A DNA stretch of 64,000 bases from Fibrobacter succinogenes (lineage in GTDB: Bacteria; Fibrobacterota; Fibrobacteria; Fibrobacterales; Fibrobacteraceae). The notes under the pieces are model-generated. The model saw nothing but the letters and a program-made list of their open reading frames with translations. It ran no database searches and was not told the DNA's origin. Positions 24,300 to 31,860 of this stretch are shown in pieces (position 1 is the first letter of the stretch; each line of letters begins with the position of its first letter). Both the position numbers and the translations under genes were made by a program. Where the stretch lies: positions 62,001 to 126,000 of the forward strand of contig CADCDO010000012.1 of the NCBI GenBank assembly GCA_902800345.1. Direction: 5' to 3'.

Positions 24300-25856
24300 T
24301 TATTTCACTGCAATGCGCTGCATAAAGTTGCCTTGCTTTACCAGATAGACTCCAGCACCCTGGAAACGAGCCTTAACGGCATCACGCACGGACTTTCCAG
24401 CAGAGATATCGACCTTACCAAGGAACTTGCCCTGCATGTCGAACACCTGGCATGTTCTGTCAATATTGTTCAAGCGAAGAACGTTTTTCAAAACATTCGT
24501 GCTATCACCAACACCCGTGCTATCCTCTCCAACACCACCCGGCAACGTGAACTTCACGTAATCGACATTCGTGTTTGCCGTGGCAATCGTAACGCGGAGC
24601 GTGTGCTTGCCTGCGCTAAGAGTAGCCTTGCCCTTGGCGAGTTCATAGGTATTCCAGTCTTCTGCGGTGTTGCCTTCGTACGGAAGAGAAACAAGAGCCT
24701 TGCCATCCAAGGAGAGTTCCACAGTACCAGAACCCGAGCCGTTGGAAACATTAGCTTCGATTTCGTATTCGCCATCCTTGGCCACTTCCACAGTGTATTC
24801 AAGCCATTCGTCGGCAACGCTATAACCGATAGCCTTGCCCGTACCGCCATTCACGATATCGACAGAGGCATAATCTTCACCGCGGTATTCGTGGTCACCA
24901 TCGTCACCCGAAGCACCCTGCGCACCATTATAAGTCACGCCTTCATTGCCTTCATCGAAGTTTTCGGCTTCGATAGTCCCAGGAATCTTAGCAGCAGTAC
25001 CCTTATACGGTTTGCGTTCGATATCCTTCGGCGGGATGACTTCGGAAGGAGTTCCGGAATCCGTCATATCGAAATAGGAGTAATCGACAGAACCCGTTGC
25101 ATTGCCACCCGCTTCGGTCATGAGCATCACTTCGGTCACCTTACCGAACTTAAGCGTAGCGTCTTTCTTTCCATTCTTCGAAGTCGGAAGATTGGCAGTC
25201 TGACCATGGAACAACTCATCCCATTTATTAAAGTGGGCGGAAATATCGATATGGCCGCACTGACGCGGCGTCGCACGGACACTGAAGAACTGCACAAACG
25301 TGGACGTACCCGTCTTGGACGGTTCCTGGTCACGCAAGAATGCATGAATGGTATATTTTGCGCCGTCAACGGTGATTTCACCGAACTTCGGGCCAATATA
25401 GGCTTCGCTCGGCTTGCTGTACCAGTCATCCACAATGTAGTATTCAATCTGCGGATTAACCGTCCAGCCGTAAATACCGATATAACCATACTGGGCAGTA
25501 CCAGTCTTCGTATATTTGTAATCAACCGTGTAATACTTGGTCTTGTGATCGACGCCCGAGCCATTGTCACCATAGCGGTAACCTACACGAGCCAGGAAGT
25601 CCTGGTTGTTACTCCAGTCAGCCTTGAACGTTCCGTTATCAAAGTAGCTCATATTGTTGCTGCCACCCTGAGACCACTGTTCAAATCCCCACGGAGTACC
25701 GCTGATAGCACCGGTCTGGTTGCCGTTCACTCTATGTTCACTACCACGAGCCTTAGTCATTTCGTCCTTGCAGGCATCGACTGCATAGGATGACGTAGCT
25801 AAACCAAAAGCAAGCACCAAGCCCGCTTTAAATCCAAAACTCCACACATTTTTCAT
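24300..25856 (-). CDS. Endo-1,4-beta-xylanase, GH11 with CBM6
   Basis: A 518-residue exported xylanase. Order: signal peptide MKNVWSFGFKAGLVLAFGLA..SYA, GH11 catalytic jelly-roll (about 25-270) with the nucleophile Glu in QIEYYIVDDWYSKP and the acid/base Glu in VMLMTEAGGNATGS, then a CBM6 (about 285-425, IEAENFDEG..., GYSVADEWLEYTVEV, NVDYVKFTLPG), a short spacer, and the C-terminal domain CQVFDMQGKFLGKV..GAGVYLVKQG..RIAVK shared with other exported proteins here. It hydrolyses xylan; CBM6 binds xylan or cellulose. AAGGAG seven bases before the ATG fixes the start and rejects a 69-codon longer frame. It follows the XynC-like gene on the same strand, each with its own terminator. Confidence 0.95.
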   Translation of the reverse strand: MKNVWSFGFKAGLVLAFGLATSSYAVDACKDEMTKARGSEHRVNGNQTGAISGTPWGFEQWSQGGSNNMSYFDNGTFKADWSNNQDFLARVGYRYGDNGSGVDHKTKYYTVDYKYTKTGTAQYGYIGIYGWTVNPQIEYYIVDDWYSKPSEAYIGPKFGEITVDGAKYTIHAFLRDQEPSKTGTSTFVQFFSVRATPRQCGHIDISAHFNKWDELFHGQTANLPTSKNGKKDATLKFGKVTEVMLMTEAGGNATGSVDYSYFDMTDSGTPSEVIPPKDIERKPYKGTAAKIPGTIEAENFDEGNEGVTYNGAQGASGDDGDHEYRGEDYASVDIVNGGTGKAIGYSVADEWLEYTVEVAKDGEYEIEANVSNGSGSGTVELSLDGKALVSLPYEGNTAEDWNTYELAKGKATLSAGKHTLRVTIATANTNVDYVKFTLPGGVGEDSTGVGDSTNVLKNVLRLNNIDRTCQVFDMQGKFLGKVDISAGKSVRDAVKARFQGAGVYLVKQGNFMQRIAVK

Positions 25857-26019
25857 TTTTTGCTCCTTATTAAAAGAAAATTCCCCCTTTTTAAACCGAA
25901 AATTAATCCAATTTTTTGATTTTGTGACTATTGCACTATTAAAAGGTGTTGTTGTAGAATGCAACACTAAATTCGGGAATTTTCGCCCCAAAATGGAAAT
26001 TTTTTCTATCAAAATCAGC

Positions 26020-26052
26020 AAAAAAAGACGCTCCGCATTCCGCGGGGCGCCT
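26020..26052 (-). terminator. Terminator of the XynC-like xylanase gene
   Basis: Minus-strand stem GCGCCCCGC/GCGGAGCGT (near-perfect, with G-T pairs) and T7. It lies about 75 nt after the stop codon. Confidence 0.7.
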
Positions 26053-26125
26053 TTCATCCACAAGTTATAAGGAGTCTTTTTAGGGGGAGGATTTTCCTAA
26101 AAGATGTGGATAATAGATTTCTGCA

Positions 26126-28014
26126 TTAGCGAGTCACTCGAACTTTGCTGAGGAAAGCTCCCTGCTTCACCATGTAGATGCCTGCATTCTTGAAGTTAGC
26201 CTTCAGGATTTCGGCCACATTGGCACCAGCTTCGACCTTCACGGAGCCAAGGAAACGGCCCTGCATGTCGAACACCTGGAAGTTTCCGCTCTTCGGCTGC
26301 ACTCTAGAAATGAAGGGGATTGCATTGGTAGAGCTGCTGCTGCGATGGTGGATACCATGAGAAGAGCTTGATCCCGGAGCGGAAGCGCTTGACTTGGGTT
26401 CGCTGGCGCTAGATTCCGGAGCAGGAGCCTGCGGAAGCGGATGCTTCTTGTCGGTCATCTTGAAGTAGGTGACATCGAACGAACCAGAACCACCACCGGC
26501 TTCGACAAGCACCTTGGCTTCGTACATCTTACCATCTTCATGCCGAGAGATTCCCATTTCTTGAAGTGAGCCGTGATGTCGATATGGCCACAGGAACGAG
26601 CACTCTTACGCACGCTGAAGAACTGCGGGAAGGTCGATGTACCCTTAATGGAGGGCTGCTGAACACGAGTGTTCTGCCAGATTTCGTAGGTGTCACCGTC
26701 AACCGTGAATTCACCCTTTCTCTGACCGAGGAGGTTTGCACCCGGCTTGTTGAACCAGTCATCCACGATGTAGTATTCTACGAGCGGATCAACCGTCCAA
26801 CCATAGATACCGATGTAGTTATAGCCGCCGGCGCTGCCCTGCTTGCTCCACTTGAAGTATGCATCGATAGGGCCAACATCATCGTATGTCGATTTTTCGT
26901 CGTACTTGAAGCCAACACGGGCAAGGAAGTCGTTGGTGCCGTTCCAGCTGGCCTTGTAAGTACCGTTGTCGTAGAACGACATGGAGTTATTGCCACCCTG
27001 ATACCAGATTTCGTAGTGGTAAGGAGAGCTACCGACGTTACCCGTCACGCTGGAATTGTTCTGGCCCTGGGTTCTCGTTTCTTTGCCTTCGTGGCCCATC
27101 TGATCCTTACAGGCGTCAATCGTACCGGAAGTCGTGCCGCTACCACCCTTAGAAGAACTGGACTTGGCCTCAGCAGCACTGGACTTCGGCGTAGAAGCAG
27201 AAGAAGTCGGAGTATCCTTGGCGTTGTCAGTCATGTCGAAGTAAGTGTAATCCACAGAACCAGTAGCGTTACCACCGGCTTCGGTCATGAGCATCACTTC
27301 GGTCACGTTACCGAACTTGAGCGATGCAGATGCACCTCCCTTCGAACCGCGGAGCTGCTTGTTCTGACCCGTAAAGAGTTCGTCCCACTTGTTGAAGTGA
27401 GCGGAAATGTCGATGTGGCCGCACTGACGCGGAGTTTCACGAACGCTGAAGAACTGCACGAACGTAGAGGTACCCGACTTGGAGGGTTCCTGCTGGCGAA
27501 GGAAGGCGTGGATGGTGTACTTGGCACCGTCAACGGTGATTTCGCCGAACTTTTCACCGATGTACTGTTCACTCGGTTTGCTGAACCAGTCATCCACAAT
27601 GTAGTATTCCGTTTCCGGGTTCTTGGTCCAACCATAAACGCCGATGTAGCCATACTGAGCGTTACCGGTCTTGGCGTACTTGTAATCGACTGCAAATTTT
27701 TTCGTCTTGTGGCTAATGCCGTTACCATTGTACTGGTAACCCACACGGGTCAAGTAGTCACTGGAACCACTCCAGTTGGCCTTGAACGTACCGTTATTAT
27801 AGTAAGTCATGGTGGCGTTACCGCCCTGGTACCACTGTTCAAAGCCCCATGGTGTACCACCGATGGAGCCTACTCTATTGCCACTCACCTGTGTGCCATT
27901 ACCAGAATGCCCCATATTGTCATTACAGGCATCGGCTGCATAAGAGGCAGTTGACAATCCAAAGACCATCGCAAGCATCACGCCTGCTTTAGCCGTACTG
28001 AATAACTTTCTCAT
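26126..28014 (-). pseudogene. xynC: Two-domain GH11 xylanase (XynC-like) with one-base frameshift
   Basis: If read across one missing base near 26533, this is a protein of about 629 residues: signal peptide MRKLFSTAKAGVMLAMVFGL..SYA, first GH11 domain (about 27-270), Ser/Lys linker, second GH11 domain (about 295-520), Ser-rich linker, and the C-terminal domain FQVFDMQGRFLG..NAGIYMVKQG. F. succinogenes XynC is the classic xylanase with two GH11 domains. Both domains keep VEYYIVDDW; the second acid/base Glu (VLVEAGGGSGS) lies after the frameshift. The frame breaks at LGMKM|VRCTK where LGMKMGKMYEAKVLV is expected, so one G is missing. As sequenced, the product stops at 26455 and loses the second active site and the C-terminal domain. 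GAGGAG precedes the ATG. Confidence 0.88.
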
Positions 28015-28164
28015 AAAAGTCTCCTCACATTTTAGTTATGCTTTATTTAATATATGAGTAAACCCCCAAAATAAGACCTAGATAAGCAAAAAGTTGTTGT
28101 TGCGAAAAACAACGGCATTCAGTTTACATAAGCCAAAGCGACCTTACAGTGTCCTATCCTGCCT

Positions 28165-28208
28165 ACAAAAAGCCTCTTCCCAAAGCGGTTCGGGAAGAGG
28201 CTTAAAAA
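28165..28208 (-). terminator. Terminator of gyrA
   Basis: Perfect 12-bp stem AAGCCTCTTCCC/GGGAAGAGGCTT with a 10-nt loop and T5 on the minus strand, about 45 nt after the gyrA stop. Confidence 0.9.
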
Positions 28209-28252
28209 CAGAATCAACGGGAACTAGCGTTCCATTTTCGCGAAATTAGCGA

Positions 28253-30991
28253 TTATTCTTCGGTTTCGGTCGGGCCGATTTCCTGCTTTTCGGCATCGTC
28301 TTTTACAACGGAATCGTCATCGACTTCGACACCCTTGACCTTGTCGAACGTTTCCTTGGCGTCGGCGCTATCCTGTTCGATATCTTCGACGCTCGGGAGC
28401 GCGGTCGCATCCTTCACGACGTCGCCATCGCGAAGCGTAATCGCCTTGACGCCCTGGGCATTGCGGCCCGTGAGGCGGATATCGGCAGCCTTGATGCGGA
28501 TGACCTGGCCGTCCTTGCTCGTGATAATCAAGTCGTAATCATCAGCTACGCTTTCCACGAACACGGCGGCACCAATCTTGTCGGTGACGTTCAAGTTGCG
28601 GACACCCTTGCTGCCACGGCGGGTCACACGGTAGGAACCCGGTTCAGAACGTTTGCCATAACCCTTTTCGGTGATGGTCAAAATCTTGTTGCCGGCCTTG
28701 AGCCACAAGAGCGAAATGACTTCGTCGCCTTCAGCAAGCGTAATGCCCTTCACACCGTGCGTGCCACGACCCATAGCGCGGAAGCAGCTAATCGGGAACG
28801 TAACTGCCTGACCGTTCTTGGTCGCAAGCATCAAGAGATCCTTCGGGATCGGACGGTTGGCGAAGTCTTCGGCATCGCCAGATTCTTCTTCAGAAGCATC
28901 GGTTGGTGAGCCAGTCGAACCATCGACCCCATCGGCGGCATTTTCTGCGACCGTCTCGGCAGCCTGGGCTTCTGCGGATTCGTCGTCAGATGCGTTCTTG
29001 CTGGCTTCGTATTCTTCGGCAGACATGCCCACGAGCTGGACCTTGACCAATTCATCGTCTTCGTCGAGGCTAATGGCATTGACGCCAGCCTTGCGCGGAC
29101 GGCTAAAGAGAGTGAGGTCCATCTTGTTGATAATACCCTTCTTCGTTGCAAACACGAGACAGAAGTAACCACCGAACTTGCGCACCGGCACAATCGCTTG
29201 CACCTTTTCACCTTCCGTGAGGGCGACAAAGTTCACGATCGGGCGGCCCTTGCCATTGCGGGCGCCTTCCGGCAAGCGGTAAACCTTCGTCCAATAGACG
29301 CGGCCCTTGTTCGTGAACACGAGCAAGTAGCTGTGCGTGCTCGCCGTGAAAATCTGTTCCACGTTGTCTTCGTCCTTGAGGCCGGCACCGATGATGCCCT
29401 TGCCCCCGCGGTTCTGGGCCTTGAACGTGTCAATCGGCAAGCGACGGATGTAGCCTTCCTTGCTGAGCGTAATGACCTGTTCTTCTTCGGCAATGAGGTC
29501 TTCGTCATCGCTATCGTCAATGGCTTCACCAATCGTCGTGCGGCGTTCATCGCCGTACTTCGCCACGACGGCATCAAGCCTTTCGAGCATGATGGCGATA
29601 CGGCGTTCACGCTTTTCAAGGATGTCCTTCAAGTCGGCGACGGTCGCAACAAGTTCGTTGTACTCGGCTTCCAACTTTTCGAGGTTGAGGCCAGTGAGCT
29701 GTCCGAGGCGCATATCGACGATGGCCTGGGACTGGATTTCGTCCAAGCCGAAGCGGTCTTGCAAGCTCTGCTTTGCGACATCGGTCGTCTTGCTCGCCTT
29801 GATAATCTGCACGACTTCGTCAATATTCTGCGTTGCGATGCGCAAGCCTTCAATGATGTGGAGGCGAGCTTCGGCTTTTTTCAAGTCGAACTGCGTTGCA
29901 CGCGTAATCACATCAAGGCGGTGGTCAATATAAACCTGCAACAAGTCCTTGAGCGTAAGGAGCTTCGGAAGGTTATTGACAAGGGCCAAGTTGTAGATGC
30001 TAAACGTTGTCTGAAGTTGTGTATATTTAAACAAGTTATTCAAGACAACTTCGCCCACCGCATCGCGGCGGAGTTCAATCACAATGCGGATATCACGGCT
30101 CGATTCATCGCGGATGTCCGTAATGCCGTCAACGCGCTTGTCGCGAACGAGGTCGGCAATCTTTTTACAGAGTTCCGCCTTGTTCACCATGTACGGGATT
30201 TCAGTGACGATGATACGCGGTTTGCCCTTGGCATCCGTTTCAATTTCGGTACGGGCGCGCACACGCACACGGCCATGCCCCGTGAGGTAGGCTTCGCGAA
30301 TGCCAGAACGTCCACAGGCAATAGCGCCTGTCGGGAAGTCCGGGCCCTTCACATATTCCATGAGGTCTTCGCCAGTCAAGTCTGGATTTTCAGCCAAAGC
30401 ATGGATAGCGGCACCGACTTCGCGCAAGTTGTGCGGAGCCATATTCGTCGCCATACCTACTGCAATACCCGATGTTCCGTTCACAATCATGTTCGGGAGC
30501 GCAGACGGGAGCACCAGCGGTTCTTCGAGAGATTCGTCGTAGTTCGGCCCCATATCGACAGTCTCTTTTTCGAGATCTTCGAGCATGAGGGCACCGAGAT
30601 TGTTCATCTTCGCTTCAGTATAACGCATGGCAGCCGGGCTGTCACCATCAATAGAACCGAAGTTTCCCTGACCAAACACCAGCGGATAGCGCAACGAGAA
30701 ATCCTGCGCCATACGGGCAAGAGTATCGTAAACAGCAACGTCACCATGCGGGTGGTACTTACCGATAACATCACCCACGATACGGGCGGACTTGACAGTT
30801 CCCTTGTTCGGAACCACGCCCAACTTGTGCATACTGTACATCACGCGACGGTGCACCGGTTTAAAACCATCGCGAGCATCAGGAAGCGCACGAGCAACGA
30901 TAACGCTCATCGAGTAGCGAAGATAGCAGTCTTGCATGTCTTGTTCGACAAGACTCTTGAACTGCGATCCTGGTACCATTTCTTCAGACAT
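28253..30991 (-). CDS. gyrA: DNA gyrase subunit A
   Basis: A 912-residue GyrA, the strand-cutting subunit of the supercoiling type II topoisomerase. The active-site Tyr is in AAMRYTEAK (Tyr124) and the gyrase-specific GyrA box is QNRGGKG, so this is gyrase rather than Topo IV. The quinolone-resistance region reads HPHGDVAVYDT: Val85 replaces the Ser83 of E. coli, while Asp89 matches Asp87. The C-terminal beta-pinwheel carries an acidic insertion (about 660-710) that includes GSTGSPTDA, encoded by a 21-bp interspersed repeat in frame. The tail is acidic. gyrB is not in the window. Confidence 0.97.
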   Translation of the reverse strand: MSEEMVPGSQFKSLVEQDMQDCYLRYSMSVIVARALPDARDGFKPVHRRVMYSMHKLGVVPNKGTVKSARIVGDVIGKYHPHGDVAVYDTLARMAQDFSLRYPLVFGQGNFGSIDGDSPAAMRYTEAKMNNLGALMLEDLEKETVDMGPNYDESLEEPLVLPSALPNMIVNGTSGIAVGMATNMAPHNLREVGAAIHALAENPDLTGEDLMEYVKGPDFPTGAIACGRSGIREAYLTGHGRVRVRARTEIETDAKGKPRIIVTEIPYMVNKAELCKKIADLVRDKRVDGITDIRDESSRDIRIVIELRRDAVGEVVLNNLFKYTQLQTTFSIYNLALVNNLPKLLTLKDLLQVYIDHRLDVITRATQFDLKKAEARLHIIEGLRIATQNIDEVVQIIKASKTTDVAKQSLQDRFGLDEIQSQAIVDMRLGQLTGLNLEKLEAEYNELVATVADLKDILEKRERRIAIMLERLDAVVAKYGDERRTTIGEAIDDSDDEDLIAEEEQVITLSKEGYIRRLPIDTFKAQNRGGKGIIGAGLKDEDNVEQIFTASTHSYLLVFTNKGRVYWTKVYRLPEGARNGKGRPIVNFVALTEGEKVQAIVPVRKFGGYFCLVFATKKGIINKMDLTLFSRPRKAGVNAISLDEDDELVKVQLVGMSAEEYEASKNASDDESAEAQAAETVAENAADGVDGSTGSPTDASEEESGDAEDFANRPIPKDLLMLATKNGQAVTFPISCFRAMGRGTHGVKGITLAEGDEVISLLWLKAGNKILTITEKGYGKRSEPGSYRVTRRGSKGVRNLNVTDKIGAAVFVESVADDYDLIITSKDGQVIRIKAADIRLTGRNAQGVKAITLRDGDVVKDATALPSVEDIEQDSADAKETFDKVKGVEVDDDSVVKDDAEKQEIGPTETEE
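28901..28921 (-). repeat. 21-bp interspersed repeat inside gyrA
   Basis: GGTTGGTGAGC..GTCGAACC, the reverse complement of GGTTCG..GCTCACCAACC. Identical or near-identical units lie between genes at 15040-15060 and 17534-17554, and in the RlmL-like gene at 40841-40861. Here it encodes part of the acidic loop of the GyrA C-terminal domain. Confidence 0.75.
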
Positions 30992-31005
30992 TAGTTAACC
31001 TCAAA

Positions 31006-31036
31006 TAGTGGTTAGTGGTTAGTGGTTAGTGGCTAG
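31006..31036 (-). repeat. AGTGGTT heptamer repeat upstream of gyrA
   Basis: Four tandem units of AGTGGTT (one AGTGGCT) in the 50-bp spacer between surE and gyrA. They fill most of the region where the gyrA promoter and leader should be. Confidence 0.7.
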
Positions 31037-31042
31037 GACTTT

Positions 31043-31828
31043 CTAGCCGCAAGCACCTCCCGCTAACATTTCATTTATCTTTTTCAAACTTTCTTCATCG
31101 GTCTGGTCGATTTTATGCGGTGTGATTGTAGCATAGCCCTGGTTCAGGAGGTAGTCATCACTATCCAGAGGCTGCTTATCCCACAGTTTATCACCGTCCA
31201 ATTGCCACAATCCCCCATCATGGGAATAGTGATCCGTAAACATTCCAAGGGCCATCCTTGTCGCCTTAAAACCTTTAAAGGCTTCGATGGTGACCTTTGG
31301 AAAATTCACGTTCCAGAACACTCCTGCCGGAATTTCGCGGTACCAGCCTTTTTTCACGACATCAACCGCAAAATCAACAGCGGCCTGCAAAAGAGCATCA
31401 CCTCCACGCAACGAGAGCGCCACGCCCGGCACGCCCCAAAGGGCTGCTTCGCGCGCACCGGCAACCGTGCCCGAATAAAGCGACGACACGCCGGAATTTT
31501 CGCCCACGTTCACCCCCGAAAAGCACACGTCAAATGCACCCGGACCACCCCCCTCGGACTCCATTCCATGCGAGGCAAAATGTCCAAGGGCAAACTTTGC
31601 ACAATCAGCAGGCGTTCCCGACATTGCAAACACATGTTCTGCGACATTTCTAACAGAAAGCCCACGACGCACCGTAAACGCATGAGAAACACCACTTTGC
31701 TCCATTTCGGGGGCAAAAACAAACACATCTGCAATTTGCGCAAGCGCAGATGCCAAAGTGCGCATATAGACACTTTCAACCCCATCATCGTTTACAACCA
31801 AGACGCGTGTTTTCAAATTATTTTGCAT
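31043..31828 (-). CDS. surE: 5'/3'-nucleotidase SurE
   Basis: A 261-residue SurE, a metal-dependent phosphatase acting on nucleoside monophosphates. The metal-binding NDDG motif is in RVLVVNDDGVES near the start, with PEMEQSGVSHAFT, the SGTPADC segment and the SGVNVGENSG loop. The ATG at 31828 is preferred over a start 11 codons upstream because a TATCTTTC box at 31836-31843 overlaps the longer version. It is transcribed away from the TIGR02171 lipoprotein gene, 33 nt behind its stop. Confidence 0.92.
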   Translation of the reverse strand: MQNNLKTRVLVVNDDGVESVYMRTLASALAQIADVFVFAPEMEQSGVSHAFTVRRGLSVRNVAEHVFAMSGTPADCAKFALGHFASHGMESEGGGPGAFDVCFSGVNVGENSGVSSLYSGTVAGAREAALWGVPGVALSLRGGDALLQAAVDFAVDVVKKGWYREIPAGVFWNVNFPKVTIEAFKGFKATRMALGMFTDHYSHDGGLWQLDGDKLWDKQPLDSDDYLLNQGYATITPHKIDQTDEESLKKINEMLAGGACG

Positions 31829-31835
31829 GCCATGC

Positions 31836-31843
31836 GAAAGATA
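31836..31843 (-). promoter_or_regulatory. -7-like box TATCTTTC upstream of surE
   Basis: TATCTTTC lies 7 nt before the chosen surE ATG, one base from TAnnTTTG and preceded by a T-rich stretch like the other boxes in the window. Confidence 0.4.
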
Positions 31844-31860
31844 GAAAAAAACGCAAAACA

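Noticed and set aside
24333..27954. Long plus-strand frames opposite both xylanase genes
   Set aside because: Both lie antisense to clear GH11 domains with signal peptides; the plus-strand translations show no domain.
29198..30994. 598-codon open frame antisense to gyrA
   Set aside because: Mirror of the biased gyrA coding sequence; no recognisable family.
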